Shown here: positions 25,665 to 35,360 of the stretch, piece by piece | How the letters are laid out: each line of letters starts with the position of its first letter | How positions within the stretch are numbered: position 1 is the stretch's first letter | Source: an uncultured Prevotellaceae bacterium | GTDB taxonomy: Bacteria; Bacteroidota; Bacteroidia; Bacteroidales; Bacteroidaceae | Length of the DNA: 64,000 nucleotides | Assembly: GCA_902789415.1 (NCBI GenBank) | Contig: CADAOD010000007.1 | Span: 124,001-188,000, forward strand | Reading direction: 5' to 3' | Notes under the pieces: model-generated | Seen by the model: only the letters and a program-made list of their open reading frames with translations | Database searches by the model: none | Told to the model about the DNA's origin: nothing | Made by a program: the position numbers and the translations under genes

Positions 25665-26803
25665 CGTCTTTTTCCTAATTGTTCGATAACCGAACGTTTC
25701 CACTGTACAAAGTCGCCTGCGATAATGTGCTGTCGGGCGTCGCCCACCAGTCGCAGATAGAATGCCAGGTTGTGTATCGAGGCAATCTGCATGGCCAGCA
25801 GCTCCTGAGCCTTGAACAGGTGGTGCAGGTAGGCCTTGCTGTGTATGCGGTCAATCTCGCAGCCATCGGGGTCGATAGGCGAGAAGTCGTTCTCCCATTT
25901 CTTATTGCGCATGTTCATCGTACCCTCGTAAGTAAACAGCATGGCGTTACGACCGTTACGGGTTGGCATCACGCAGTCGAACATATCCACACCGCGCTCA
26001 ATGCCCTCCAGGATGTTCTGAGGCGTTCCAACGCCCATCAGGTAACGTGGACGGTCCTTAGGCAGGATATCGTTTACCACCTCGATCATCTCGTACATCA
26101 CCTCGGTAGGCTCGCCCACGGCCAGTCCACCAATCGATGCACCACCACCGTCGTTCAGTCGGCTCAGTACATCGCACACGTGCTTGGCGGCATCCTGGCG
26201 CAGGTCCTTATAGGTACAGCCCTGAACGATGGGGAACAACGTCTGGTTGTAGCCGTACAGGGGCTCTGTCTCGTTAAAACGCTTTACGCAGCGCTCCAGC
26301 CATCGCTGGGTCAGGCGCAAGCTGTTCTCGGCATACTTATAGTCGCTCTGGCCCGGAGGGCACTCGTCGAACGCCATCATGATATCGGCACCAATCACAC
26401 GCTCGGTGTCCATCACGTTCTCGGGCGTAAAAATATGCTTCGAACCATCAATATGACTACGGAACTCGCAACCTTCCTCACGAAGCTTACGAATGCCTGT
26501 AAGCGAGAACACCTGGAAGCCACCCGAATCGGTAAGGATGGGGCGATCCCAAGTATTAAACTTATGCAAACCGCCTGCCTGGCGCAGAATATCAAGTCCA
26601 GGGCGCAGGTACAGATGATAGGTGTTACCAAGGATAATCTGTGCCTTAACCTGCTCGCGCAGTTCGCTAAAGTGTACACCCTTTACGCTACCTACCGTGC
26701 CCACAGGCATAAAGATAGGTGTCTGAATCTGTCCGTGGTCGGTGGTGATCACACCCGCACGTGCCCAGCTGTTTGCATCGCTATGTTGTACTTCGAACTT
26801 CAT
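25661..26803 (-). CDS. tgt: tRNA-guanine transglycosylase
   Basis: Tgt exchanges the wobble guanine of tRNAs with GUN anticodons for a 7-deazaguanine in queuosine synthesis. The 380-residue TIM-barrel protein has GNTYHLYLRPG, the nucleophile region TDSGGFQVFSL and catalytic Asp in MGVGTPQNILEGIERGVDMFD (in two parts). The usual CxCxxC zinc motif before 'SKAYLHHL' is replaced by GCEIDRIH, leaving one of three Cys. I recall the same lack in other Bacteroidota Tgt proteins. It abuts lon (0 nt) and overlaps the LptF/G gene. Confidence 0.96.
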   Translation of the reverse strand: MKFEVQHSDANSWARAGVITTDHGQIQTPIFMPVGTVGSVKGVHFSELREQVKAQIILGNTYHLYLRPGLDILRQAGGLHKFNTWDRPILTDSGGFQVFSLTGIRKLREEGCEFRSHIDGSKHIFTPENVMDTERVIGADIMMAFDECPPGQSDYKYAENSLRLTQRWLERCVKRFNETEPLYGYNQTLFPIVQGCTYKDLRQDAAKHVCDVLSRLNDGGGASIGGLAVGEPTEVMYEMIEVVNDILPKDRPRYLMGVGTPQNILEGIERGVDMFDCVMPTRNGRNAMLFTYEGTMNMRNKKWENDFSPIDPDGCEIDRIHSKAYLHHLFKAQELLAMQIASIHNLAFYLRLVGDARQHIIAGDFVQWKRSVIEQLGKRR

Positions 26804-29260
26804 TTATTTCTTATTTTCTTTCTCTTCGGGAATAGTAAAATCCAATGGATGCTTTACAATCTCATCGGTCAGGGCAAAATCCCATACATCCTGCACGTTC
26901 TCCACATAGTGGAAGTTAACGCCCTTCAGATAGATATCGGGAATCTCCAGGATATCCTTCTCGTTCTCCTGACACATCACAATATCGGTGATACCGGCGC
27001 GCTTGGCGGCCAGAATCTTCTCCTTAATACCACCTACGGGCAGCACCTTTCCACGCAGGGTAATCTCGCCGGTCATAGCGGTGTTCTTACGAACCTTACG
27101 CTGGGTGAGGGCAGAGGCTATCGATGTGGCGATAGTAATACCTGCCGAAGGTCCATCCTTTGGTGTAGCACCCTCGGGCACGTGGATATGGATGTTCCAG
27201 TTGTCGAAGATTCGGTAGTCGATATTGAGCGTCTCGGCATGGGCCTTAACGTACTCAACAGCCAGGATGGCCGACTCCTTCATCACATCGCCCAGGTTAC
27301 CGGTAAGTGTAAGCTTAGAGCCTTTACCCTTCGAGAGCGAGGTCTCGATAAACAGTATCTCGCCGCCAACCGATGTCCAGGCCAGACCAGTTACCACGCC
27401 GGCATAATCGTTGCCCTGATAGATGTCGCGATAGAAAGGTGGCTTGCCAAGCAGTCCCTCCAGCTCGCTGGGGGTAATCTTCTTGTACTCGGCACCATCC
27501 TCAATCTGTCGCTTAAAGGCTATCTTACGCAGGGCCTTGTTAATCTGCTTCTCAAGCTGGCGAACACCGCTCTCACGGGTGTATCGCTCAATAATCATCT
27601 CGATGGCAGCCTTATTAAAGGTTGGCTTCATACCCTTTACATTCAAACCGGTGTTATCCAGCTCGCGTGGTATCAAGTGCCGCTTTGCTATTTCAATCTT
27701 TTCCTCTGTGATATAGCCACTTACATCGATAATCTCCATACGGTCGAGTAGGGGACGAGGAATAGTACCCAAGTTGTTGGCTGTGGCGATGAACAGCACC
27801 TTCGAGAGGTCGTAATCCACATCCAGATAGTTATCGTGGAAGGCGTTGTTCTGCTCAGGATCCAGCACCTCGAGGAGTGCCGATGCAGGGTCGCCATTAT
27901 GGGTGTTCTGTGTTACCTTGTCAATCTCGTCGAGAATAAACACGGGGTTGCTCGAGCCTGCCTTCTGAATGCTCTTGATGATACGTCCGGGCATGGCACC
28001 GATGTAAGTACGACGGTGACCGCGAATCTCGGCCTCGTCGTGCAGTCCACCAAGCGATACACGAACGTACTTACGCTTCATGGCTTCGGCAATCGACTTA
28101 CCCAACGATGTCTTACCAACTCCTGGAGGGCCATAAAGGCACAGGATAGGCGACTTGAGATCGCCACGCAGGGCCAGCACAGCCATATACTCAAGGATAC
28201 GCTCCTTAACCTTCTCCATGCCGTAGTGCTCCTTGTCCAGAATCTTCTGGGCACGCTTCAGGTTCAAATCGTCGATGGTATATTCGCCCCAAGGCAGGTT
28301 TACCAGTGTCTGCAGGTATGTAAGCTGCACGTTATACTCAGGACTCTGTGGGTTCAGATTGTCCAGCTTGTCGCACTCCTTACGGAAATACTTCGCCATG
28401 TCGTACTTCCACATTTTGTAGCGTCCCTTGCTCAACAGTTCGTGCTTCTCGGCCGACTCGCCGTTACCCATCTCAGCCTGCATGTTCTTAATCTGCTGCT
28501 GCAGGAAGTAGTTACGCTGCTGCTCATCGATATCCTCGCGGGTTTTGTTGCGGATATCGGCCTTAAGATTCTGCAGGTTTATCTCGCGGTTCATTATCTT
28601 CATGGTGTTGAACAAACGCTCCTTAACCAGTGCGATTTCCAGCAACTTCTGTTTCTCTTTGTAGTTGAATGGCATGTTGGTGCACACAAAGTTAAGCATC
28701 ATCACCATATTCGAGATGTTCTTGATAGCAAAGCTGGCCTCGTCGGGAATATCCTCCGAAACCGAGATGTACTTGCTAACCATATCGCGCAAATCGGCAA
28801 CAGCCGTATTAAACTCACGGTCTTTAGGGGCGGGCAGTTGCTCTTCGAGCGGTGTTACTTTGCCCACAAGGTAAGGCGATGTTGAAATAATCTCGTCGAG
28901 CTCCATGCGACCCAATCCCTGCAGAATGGCTGTAAAATTGCCATTGGGTAGGGTGAGGAGCTTCATTACCTTGGCAAAAACGCCCACCTCATACAGGTCG
29001 CTCTGCTCGGGGACGTCAACGTCTGGATCGCGCTGTGCCACAATGCCAATTATCAAACCTTTCTTTTCGGCTTTCTCTACCAATTTCTTACTGGTCTGAC
29101 GACCAATCAGAATGGGTGTTACCACGCCAGGAAATATAACCATATTGCGCAATGCCAGAATGGGCACGCGGTCTGGCGTGTTAACATTCAAGAAATCCTT
29201 AAAATCTCCATCTACGTCAGCAATCATCTGAAATGCTGTATTGTTATTCTGATTACTCAT
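26804..29260 (-). CDS. lon: ATP-dependent Lon protease
   Basis: Lon degrades misfolded and regulatory proteins in the cytoplasm. The 818-residue protein has the N-terminal substrate domain (about 35-240), a coiled linker, and an AAA+ module with Walker [14 protein letters not shown] and Walker [10 protein letters not shown]. The C-terminal peptidase has the Ser in [10 protein letters not shown] and Lys in [13 protein letters not shown]. It is the first gene of lon-tgt-lptF/G and has a promoter that mirrors the trmN6 promoter across the divergent gap. Confidence 0.98.
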   Translation of the reverse strand: MSNQNNNTAFQMIADVDGDFKDFLNVNTPDRVPILALRNMVIFPGVVTPILIGRQTSKKLVEKAEKKGLIIGIVAQRDPDVDVPEQSDLYEVGVFAKVMKLLTLPNGNFTAILQGLGRMELDEIISTSPYLVGKVTPLEEQLPAPKDREFNTAVADLRDMVSKYISVSEDIPDEASFAIKNISNMVMMLNFVCTNMPFNYKEKQKLLEIALVKERLFNTMKIMNREINLQNLKADIRNKTREDIDEQQRNYFLQQQIKNMQAEMGNGESAEKHELLSKGRYKMWKYDMAKYFRKECDKLDNLNPQSPEYNVQLTYLQTLVNLPWGEYTIDDLNLKRAQKILDKEHYGMEKVKERILEYMAVLALRGDLKSPILCLYGPPGVGKTSLGKSIAEAMKRKYVRVSLGGLHDEAEIRGHRRTYIGAMPGRIIKSIQKAGSSNPVFILDEIDKVTQNTHNGDPASALLEVLDPEQNNAFHDNYLDVDYDLSKVLFIATANNLGTIPRPLLDRMEIIDVSGYITEEKIEIAKRHLIPRELDNTGLNVKGMKPTFNKAAIEMIIERYTRESGVRQLEKQINKALRKIAFKRQIEDGAEYKKITPSELEGLLGKPPFYRDIYQGNDYAGVVTGLAWTSVGGEILFIETSLSKGKGSKLTLTGNLGDVMKESAILAVEYVKAHAETLNIDYRIFDNWNIHIHVPEGATPKDGPSAGITIATSIASALTQRKVRKNTAMTGEITLRGKVLPVGGIKEKILAAKRAGITDIVMCQENEKDILEIPDIYLKGVNFHYVENVQDVWDFALTDEIVKHPLDFTIPEEKENKK

Positions 29261-29284
29261 TTTTCAAATTTATTAAATCGGGGT

Positions 29285-29356
29285 GCAAAGTTACTAATAA
29301 AAATTAAGAAATAAGTACGAAAGGGGCAAGAATTAACAAAATATTAGTAACTTTGC
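29285..29356. promoter_or_regulatory. Divergent lon/trmN6 promoters, mirror-image -7 regions
   Basis: GCAAAGTTACTAAT (29285-29298) is the exact reverse complement of ATTAGTAACTTTGC (29343-29356). Each carries a TAACTTTG -7 box, one for lon and one for the methyltransferase. The -7 for trmN6 is only 8 nt before its ATG; the lon leader is about 25 nt. Shared control is possible. Confidence 0.65.
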
Positions 29357-29363
29357 GGCGATT

Positions 29364-30074
29364 ATGGCAAAAAACAGCTTTCAATTCAAACAATTCACTG
29401 TTTATCAGGACCGGTGCGCTATGAAGGTGGGCACCGATGGTACACTGCTTGGCGCTTGGGCAAATGCGCCCCAAAACGATGCAAGAATTCTGGATATCGG
29501 AACGGGTACCGGACTGGTGGCACTGATGATGGCGCAGCGCTTTCCCAAGGCCCAGGTTACAGGCATTGATATCGACGAGGATGCCGCCCAGCAAGCTCAG
29601 GAAAACGTAGCAGGCTCCCCATTCGCTAATAGGATTATGATAAATAGAGAAGATGCTACAAAAATTACCGACAAAGCAGGGTATGATGCCATTGTTTGTA
29701 ATCCGCCGTATTTTGTTGACTCTCTTACGTGTCCTGAAGACCAGCGCACGCTAGCCCGCCATGCTGTAAGTTTAACGTACGAGAGCTTGATGCACGCCGC
29801 CAACCAGTTGCTAAAAAACGATGGAATCCTGTCGTTGGTTATTCCTGCTGATAATCAGGAAAACGTAGAATCAGCCGCAGCTTTCTGTGGATTATTCTTA
29901 ACCAGAATCTGTCTGATAAAAACTACGCCCAACAAACTTCCCAAGCGTCATCTGGTAGAATTCAGAAAGCATCCCGTAGAACAAGTAAATTTCGAAGAGC
30001 AAGTATTAGAATCGTCGCCAGGAACACGTAGCGATTGGTATCACAGTCTTACTAAGGATTTCTACATCAAATAA
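29364..30074 (+). CDS. tRNA1(Val) (adenine-37 N6)-methyltransferase-like
   Basis: The 236-residue protein matches the YfiC/TrmN6 family: KNSFQFKQFTVYQDRCAMKVGTDG at the N-terminus (in two parts), SAM-binding DIGTGTGLVALMMAQR, and the target-base motif NPPYF with DQRTLARH. In E. coli the enzyme methylates A37 of valine tRNA. The start is fixed by homology, and the -7 box lies 8 nt before it, so the mRNA is probably leaderless. Confidence 0.88.
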   Translation: MAKNSFQFKQFTVYQDRCAMKVGTDGTLLGAWANAPQNDARILDIGTGTGLVALMMAQRFPKAQVTGIDIDEDAAQQAQENVAGSPFANRIMINREDATKITDKAGYDAIVCNPPYFVDSLTCPEDQRTLARHAVSLTYESLMHAANQLLKNDGILSLVIPADNQENVESAAAFCGLFLTRICLIKTTPNKLPKRHLVEFRKHPVEQVNFEEQVLESSPGTRSDWYHSLTKDFYIK

Positions 30075-30148
30075 TCTAACAGCTTATACGCTCTAAATAC
30101 GTTCACTAAAACTCCTATTTATCATAATGCCGATTCTAATAAAAAAGT

Positions 30149-30172
30149 AATAGTCCCCACAAACGTGAGGAC
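30149..30172 (-). terminator. Terminator of the DUF3127 gene
   Basis: AGTCCTCACGTTTGTGGGGACT on the minus strand (stem with one mismatch, 4-nt loop) is followed by ATTACTTTTTT. The gap 30075-30201 holds nothing else evident. Confidence 0.6.
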
Positions 30173-30201
30173 TATCAAGCTCTTTCTTAAGAATTTTATT
30201 C

Positions 30202-30588
30202 TTAGAATGGCAGATCGTCAGATGATCCCTCGCTGGCAGGTTCCTGTGCTGGTGGGAATGGCGATGTGGCTGCCGAAGGTGCAGCGGCTGCTACGGGAGC
30301 GCCAGCTACAGGCTGCTGACCACGAATAACGTTGTAAGCACGGATATCGTTGTACCAACGACCGTTATATTCGCGAGCGTCGATATCAAACTGGATGGTA
30401 AGCTCGTCACCATTCTGGATGTTGAACTGGTTGATTCTGTCCTCACCAAATACGTTAAAAACGCAACGCTTTGGATACTGACCAGGAACCTCCAAAACGT
30501 ATTCCTGAGTCTTCCACGAGTTACCTGTACGGGCCGAAACGCCTCCGCGGGCTTCCATTACCGCGATGATTTTACCTGTTAATTCCAT
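30202..30588 (-). CDS. DUF3127 single-strand-binding-like protein
   Basis: The 128-residue protein has a DUF3127 beta-barrel core (OB-like; EYVLEVPGQYPKRCVFNVFG), then an Ala/Pro-rich linker, and ends in SSDDLPF. This matches the acidic C-terminal tip of SSB, which recruits replication partners. By inference it may bind single-stranded nucleic acid or dock to SSB-binding proteins. It is divergent from dnaN with a canonical dnaN promoter in the gap; its own -7 box is a weaker TAATTTCG at 30640-30633. Confidence 0.7.
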   Translation of the reverse strand: MELTGKIIAVMEARGGVSARTGNSWKTQEYVLEVPGQYPKRCVFNVFGEDRINQFNIQNGDELTIQFDIDAREYNGRWYNDIRAYNVIRGQQPVAGAPVAAAAPSAATSPFPPAQEPASEGSSDDLPF

Positions 30589-30679
30589 TATCTTTTTTGT
30601 TTTATTTTGTTGAATTTATCGTTTTCAGAGTGCGAAATTACTAAAAATAGTTTGAATAACGCACATTTCTGCTCTTTTT

Positions 30680-30711
30680 TTTGCTCATTACAACTTTTTT
30701 TTGTAATTTTG
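30680..30711 (+). promoter_or_regulatory. Promoter of dnaN
   Basis: TTTG at 30680-30683 and TAATTTTG at 30704-30711 are 20 nt apart, a textbook Bacteroidota promoter. The leader is about 40 nt to the ATG at 30756. Confidence 0.8.
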
Positions 30712-30755
30712 TAACTAATAATATAATATGTAGAATAATAAAATAACTATAAACT

Positions 30756-31880
30756 ATGCGTTTTACAGTATCAAGCACAGCATTGAGCTCTAAGCTCGTT
30801 GCACTCTCGAGAGTGATTAACAGTAAAAATGCTCTACCCATACTGGGTGACTTTTTATTTGAGATCGAAAACAGTGTTCTGCATCTGACAGCATCAGATT
30901 CAGAGAACGTGATGAAGACCCAGCTGGATCTGATTGAAAGCGATGGCGACTTCCGTTTCGCTATTAGTAATCACGATCTGCTCGAGGCCGTTAAGGGCTT
31001 CTCTGAGCAGCCTATCACATTTGATGTGGACTTGGAGCAGAACCTGGTAAAAATCACCTATCAGAACGGTTTGTTCTCTCTGCCTGTCGACAATGCCGAC
31101 GAGTTCCCTGTGGCACAGCCCATTAGCGATTTTGCTAAGAGCATCGTTCTGCCAAATGCTACTCTGGCCGAGAATATCAACCGTAGCCTGTTTGCTACCG
31201 CTCAGGACGAGCTTCGTCCAGTGATGAACGGTATTTACTTCGATCTTACACCCGATCACCTGGCTGTTGTGGCATCTGATGGTCATAAGCTGGTTCGCAA
31301 CAAGATTTTCAGCATCAAGAGCGAGGAGCCATCGGCATTTATCCTGCCTAAGAAGCCCGCTAACCTGCTGAAGAACCTGCTGGGTAAAGATGGTGGTGAT
31401 GTTACTATCCGCTTCGATGAGCGCAATGCCGAGATTAACTTCGGTGATGGCGTACTGCTGTGCCGCCTGATCGAGGGTCGCTACCCCAACTATAACTCTG
31501 TAATCCCACAGAATAACCCCAACGAGGTTCGTCTGGATCGCCTGTCGCTGTTGGCAGCCCTGCGCCGCGTTCAGCCATTTTCTAACGAATCAAGCAACCT
31601 GATTCGTTTCCATGTTGAGGGTACTACATTCCAGCTGGATGCCGAGGACTACGACTTCTCAAAGACCGCTACCGAGCGCATGACTTGCGATTATAACGGT
31701 ATGCCAATTACTATTGGCTTTAAGGGTAATGCCTTTATTGAGATTCTTAGCAATATCGAGTGTCCTGATGTGCTCATTCAGTTGGCCGACTCAAGTCGTG
31801 CTGGTTTGGTTCTGCCTTCAGAGCAGCCCGAGAATCAGGAGATTGTGATGCTGATGATGCCAATGCTTATTAACGGTTAA
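30756..31880 (+). CDS. dnaN: DNA polymerase III beta subunit (sliding clamp)
   Basis: DnaN is the ring-shaped clamp that tethers polymerase III to DNA. The 374-residue protein has three clamp domains; family signatures include VINSKNALPILGDFLFEI, ASDSENVM, and the third-domain ending EIVMLMMPMLING, which matches the 'LMPMR'-type C-terminus. It heads an operon with an exonuclease, DUF4835 and recN. Confidence 0.97.
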   Translation: MRFTVSSTALSSKLVALSRVINSKNALPILGDFLFEIENSVLHLTASDSENVMKTQLDLIESDGDFRFAISNHDLLEAVKGFSEQPITFDVDLEQNLVKITYQNGLFSLPVDNADEFPVAQPISDFAKSIVLPNATLAENINRSLFATAQDELRPVMNGIYFDLTPDHLAVVASDGHKLVRNKIFSIKSEEPSAFILPKKPANLLKNLLGKDGGDVTIRFDERNAEINFGDGVLLCRLIEGRYPNYNSVIPQNNPNEVRLDRLSLLAALRRVQPFSNESSNLIRFHVEGTTFQLDAEDYDFSKTATERMTCDYNGMPITIGFKGNAFIEILSNIECPDVLIQLADSSRAGLVLPSEQPENQEIVMLMMPMLING

Positions 31881-31897
31881 AAACGGGAGAAGTAAAG

Positions 31898-32755
31898 GTG
31901 AAACTGAATTTAACTAAACCTCTGGTAATATTCGATCTGGAGACTACGGGCCTTGACTTAGTGAAGGACCGTATCATCCAGATCTCATATATAAAAGTAT
32001 ATCCCGACGGACGTGAAGAACGCGGTAACGAGTTAGTAAACCCCGAAAAGCCCATCGAGCCGATGATTACCCAACTTACGGGTATCTCGAACGATGACGT
32101 AAAGGATAAGCCCACCTTCAAGCAGTTGGGCGCCGTGCTGGCCGAGAAGTTTACAGGTTGCGACTTTGCAGGATTTAACTCAAACCACTTTGATATTCCC
32201 CTACTCGCTGAGGAATTCTTGCGTGCTGGCGTAGATTTTGATTTCAGCAAGTGCAAGATGATCGACGCACAGACCATCTTCCATAAGATGGAGCGCCGTA
32301 ATCTGGCTGCAGCTTATAAGTTCTACTGCGGACGCAAGATGGAGGAAGACTTCGAAGCACACCGTGCCGACCAGGATACCGAAGCCACTTATCGTGTGCT
32401 GATGGGCGAGCTGGACAAGTACGCACCAGGTGCTAACGAGGATGCAGAGAAGGTGCTTGAGAACGATATGAATAAGTTGGCCGAATTCTCGCGCGTAAAC
32501 AACAATGTTGACTTTGCCGGTCGTATTGTTTGGGCCGAGATGAAGGACCGCAACGGTAATACCCTACTCGACGAAGATGGAAACCCACGACTCACCGAGG
32601 TGTTCAACTTTGGTAAGCACAAGGGCATTCCGGTAGCCGATGTGCTGCATATCGACCCAGGTTATTACAGCTGGATTCTGTCGGGCGATTTTACGTATAA
32701 TACCAAGCAAGTTCTTACACGAATTCGTCTTCGCGAGTCAAAACTTAACGGATGA
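31898..32755 (+). CDS. DnaQ-like 3'-5' exonuclease (DEDDh) with C-terminal DUF3820-like domain
   Basis: The 285-residue protein has ExoI FDLETTG, ExoII NSNHFDIPLL and ExoIII AHRADQDTEA, giving the DEDDh metal ligands. After about residue 195 there is a short domain (VFNFGKHKGIPVADV and YYSWILSGDF) seen on other Bacteroidales exonucleases. It is placed just after dnaN, suggesting proofreading or repair. The start is GTG, 17 nt after dnaN, with a purine-rich GGGAGAAG before it. Its stop overlaps the next gene by 4 nt. Confidence 0.92.
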   Translation: MKLNLTKPLVIFDLETTGLDLVKDRIIQISYIKVYPDGREERGNELVNPEKPIEPMITQLTGISNDDVKDKPTFKQLGAVLAEKFTGCDFAGFNSNHFDIPLLAEEFLRAGVDFDFSKCKMIDAQTIFHKMERRNLAAAYKFYCGRKMEEDFEAHRADQDTEATYRVLMGELDKYAPGANEDAEKVLENDMNKLAEFSRVNNNVDFAGRIVWAEMKDRNGNTLLDEDGNPRLTEVFNFGKHKGIPVADVLHIDPGYYSWILSGDFTYNTKQVLTRIRLRESKLNG

Positions 32756-33657
32756 TCAGGCAGACTTGTTTAATCATACTGGCGCTACTTGCAGTTCTTG
32801 GAACACATGCCCAAGAGCTGCAAGTTAAGGTTAGTGTGAACCATAGTCAGATACAAGGCACCGATGCCAGCGTGTTTGATAACCTGCAGCAAAACATCGA
32901 GCAGTTTATGAACGAGCGCGCATGGACCAGCCTGCAGTTTCAGAAAAACGAACGCATACAGTGCAACCTGAACCTGACTGTAAACAAGTATGTTCGCGAC
33001 GAGAATCGCTTTGAGTGTACCGCCCTGATACAAGCCAACCGTCCGGTTTATAATGCGGCCTATAGCACCACATTATATAATAATAAGGATGCCAACTTTA
33101 ACTTTGTGTTCCAGCAGTTCGACCAACTGAATTTTACTGAAGAGAACGTCGACAATCAGTTGACCGCTCTCCTCGCCTACTACGCGTTGCTGATGATTGG
33201 TATCGACCTTGACAGCTTTGCGCCGATGGGTGGAACCGATGTGCTGCAGCGCTGTCTGGTGCTGGTGAATAATGCGCAGAACTTAGGCTTTACAGGTTGG
33301 AAATCGTTCGAGGACAACCGCAACCGCTTTGCCGTTATCAACGATTACATGGACGAAGGCATGAAACCATTCCGACAGTTGCAATACGATTATTATCGTA
33401 AGGGATTAGATGAGATGGTGAATAACGCCGAACGTGGCCGAACGGAGATATCGGCAGCCCTTGAGAACGATCTGAAGCAGGCCCACGAGAATAAACCGCT
33501 GAGTTTGCTGCCGCAGATATGGACCGACTACAAGAAGGACGAGTTGGCCAACATCTATAAAGGCAAAGGTACACAAAAGGAGAAACAACGCATCTACGAC
33601 TTGCTGATGGGTCTGAACGCCTCGCAGAATAATAGTTGGGAACAAATTACCAAATAG
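32752..33657 (+). CDS. DUF4835 periplasmic protein (PorD-like)
   Basis: A signal peptide (MIRQTCLIILALLAVLGTHA) precedes a 280-residue soluble domain matching DUF4835: LQVKVSVNHSQIQGTD, NLNLTVNKYVRDENRFECTA (in parts) and DSFAPMGG. Some DUF4835 members are called PorD and linked to type IX secretion in gliding relatives, but I see no other secretion genes here. ATGA overlap with the exonuclease and only 7 nt to recN place it in the same operon. In related genomes a coaBC gene often precedes it; none is here (recalled, not checked). Confidence 0.7.
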   Translation: MIRQTCLIILALLAVLGTHAQELQVKVSVNHSQIQGTDASVFDNLQQNIEQFMNERAWTSLQFQKNERIQCNLNLTVNKYVRDENRFECTALIQANRPVYNAAYSTTLYNNKDANFNFVFQQFDQLNFTEENVDNQLTALLAYYALLMIGIDLDSFAPMGGTDVLQRCLVLVNNAQNLGFTGWKSFEDNRNRFAVINDYMDEGMKPFRQLQYDYYRKGLDEMVNNAERGRTEISAALENDLKQAHENKPLSLLPQIWTDYKKDELANIYKGKGTQKEKQRIYDLLMGLNASQNNSWEQITK

Positions 33658-33664
33658 AGTTACT

Positions 33665-35323
33665 ATGCTTAAGCATTTATATATCAAGAACTTTACGCTG
33701 ATTGATGAGCTGGATATCTCGCTCTACGAAGGCTTCTCGGTGATTACCGGCGAGACTGGAGCGGGAAAGAGTATTATCCTGGGCGCCATCGCGTTGCTGT
33801 TAGGACAGCGTGCCGATTCGAAAACCATCAAACAGGGTGCCGAGAAATGCGTGATTGAGGCGCATTTCGATTTGTCGCGTTACGGCATGCAGGCATTCTT
33901 TGATGAGAACGATATTGAGTACGATGCCGACGACTGTATCATTCGTCGCGAACTGACGGCTGCCGGTAAGAGTCGTGCATTTATCAACGATACGCCCGTA
34001 GCCCTCTCGATGCTCAAGGAGTTAGGCGACCAGCTGGTGGATGTACACTCGCAGCACCAGAACCTGTTGCTGAACAAGCAGGACTTCCAGTTGGAGGTGG
34101 TAGATATCATTGCCGACGATGCCGCTCAGTTGACCAAATACCAGCAAACGTATACCGCATATCAGGCTGCCGAGAAGGAGCTTGCCGATTTGCAGGCTGC
34201 CATCGAGCGCAACCGTGAGAACCGCGATTTCTTGCAGTTCCAATACGAGGAACTGGAGAACGCGCATCTGATTGAAGGCGAGCAGGAAGAGCTGGAACAG
34301 CGCAGCGACACGATGGAGCACTCCGAGGATATCAAGAGTGCTCTCTATACTACCGACAATGCTCTATCGGCCGAACAGAACGGTGTGATAGAATCGCTTC
34401 GTTCGTCGCTCTCGGCCTTGCGTAGCATCGAGGCTGTTTATTCCGAGGTGGGCGATTTGATTCAGCGTATCGATAGCAGCTATATCGACCTGAAGGATGT
34501 GGCGCACGAAGTCAGCAACTTGTTAGAGTCGGTTGATTTCGATCCTGCCGAACTGGATCAGGTTAACAACCGCTTGGACCGTATCTACGAGTTAGAGAAG
34601 AAATATCACGTTGACACTATCGAGGCGCTGATTGAGAAGCGCGACAGTCTGCACCAGCAACTGCAGGCCATCGAGAATGGAGATGAGTCGCTCGACGAGG
34701 TTAAGGCACGTCTCAGTGCATTGGAGGCCCAGGCCCGTAAAGAGGCTGATGTACTTACCAAACTGCGCACCAAGGCTGCCAAAATGATTGAGAACGAGAT
34801 GCAGAACCGCCTGGTACCATTAGGTATGCCGCATGTACGTTTCAGCATTCAGCTTACGGCAGTCGAGTTGGGCGTGAATGGTTCCGATAGGGTATCTTTC
34901 CTGTTCAGTGCCAACACTTCTACCCCACTCCAGCCTGTTTCACAGGTGGCTTCGGGTGGCGAGATTGCCCGTGTGATGCTGTCGCTCAAGGCGATGATTA
35001 GCGGCGCCGTGAAGCTGCCAACAATTATCTTCGACGAGATTGATACCGGTGTGAGCGGAAAGACTGCCGAGATGATGGCTCAGATTATGAAAGAGATGGG
35101 CAGTCATGGTCGCCAGGTTATCAGCATTACACACCTGCCGCAGATTGCAGCCTTAGGCTCGGTACATTATAAGGTTGAGAAGAACGAGACCGCCAATGGT
35201 ACTACCAGTAAGATGCGCCAGCTTGATGCCGACGAACGTGTACGTGAGATTGCACAGATGCTGAGTGGTAGCGATGTATCGGAGGCAGCGATCCAGAATG
35301 CGAAAGCGCTGCTGAAGAATTAA
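33665..35323 (+). CDS. recN: DNA repair protein RecN
   Basis: RecN is an SMC-like ATPase for double-strand break repair. The 552-residue protein has Walker A GETGAGKSIILGA, a long coiled coil (about 155-360), the ABC signature VASGGEIARVML and Walker B TIIFDEIDTGVSG. Length and order fit the family. A short A/T leader with heptad repeats links it to the next gene. Confidence 0.96.
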   Translation: MLKHLYIKNFTLIDELDISLYEGFSVITGETGAGKSIILGAIALLLGQRADSKTIKQGAEKCVIEAHFDLSRYGMQAFFDENDIEYDADDCIIRRELTAAGKSRAFINDTPVALSMLKELGDQLVDVHSQHQNLLLNKQDFQLEVVDIIADDAAQLTKYQQTYTAYQAAEKELADLQAAIERNRENRDFLQFQYEELENAHLIEGEQEELEQRSDTMEHSEDIKSALYTTDNALSAEQNGVIESLRSSLSALRSIEAVYSEVGDLIQRIDSSYIDLKDVAHEVSNLLESVDFDPAELDQVNNRLDRIYELEKKYHVDTIEALIEKRDSLHQQLQAIENGDESLDEVKARLSALEAQARKEADVLTKLRTKAAKMIENEMQNRLVPLGMPHVRFSIQLTAVELGVNGSDRVSFLFSANTSTPLQPVSQVASGGEIARVMLSLKAMISGAVKLPTIIFDEIDTGVSGKTAEMMAQIMKEMGSHGRQVISITHLPQIAALGSVHYKVEKNETANGTTSKMRQLDADERVREIAQMLSGSDVSEAAIQNAKALLKN

Positions 35324-35358
35324 AAATTGAATATTGAAGATTGAAAATTTAAATATTA
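35324..35358 (+). repeat. Period-7 microrepeat before the pseudoprotease gene
   Basis: Heptads AATTGAA, TATTGAA, GATTGAA and AATTTAA run from the recN stop up to the start of the next gene. The gap contains no other clear signal. Confidence 0.65.
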
Positions 35359-35360
35359 CG

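Noticed and set aside
25679-27751. Long open frame of 690 codons on the plus strand opposite tgt and lon
   Set aside because: It is an antisense shadow caused by the codon bias of the two real genes; the product has no family features, no promoter, and both minus-strand proteins are certain.
30075-30201. Possible small RNA gene in this gap
   Set aside because: Only a terminator for the neighbouring minus-strand gene is visible; no promoter for an RNA was found.
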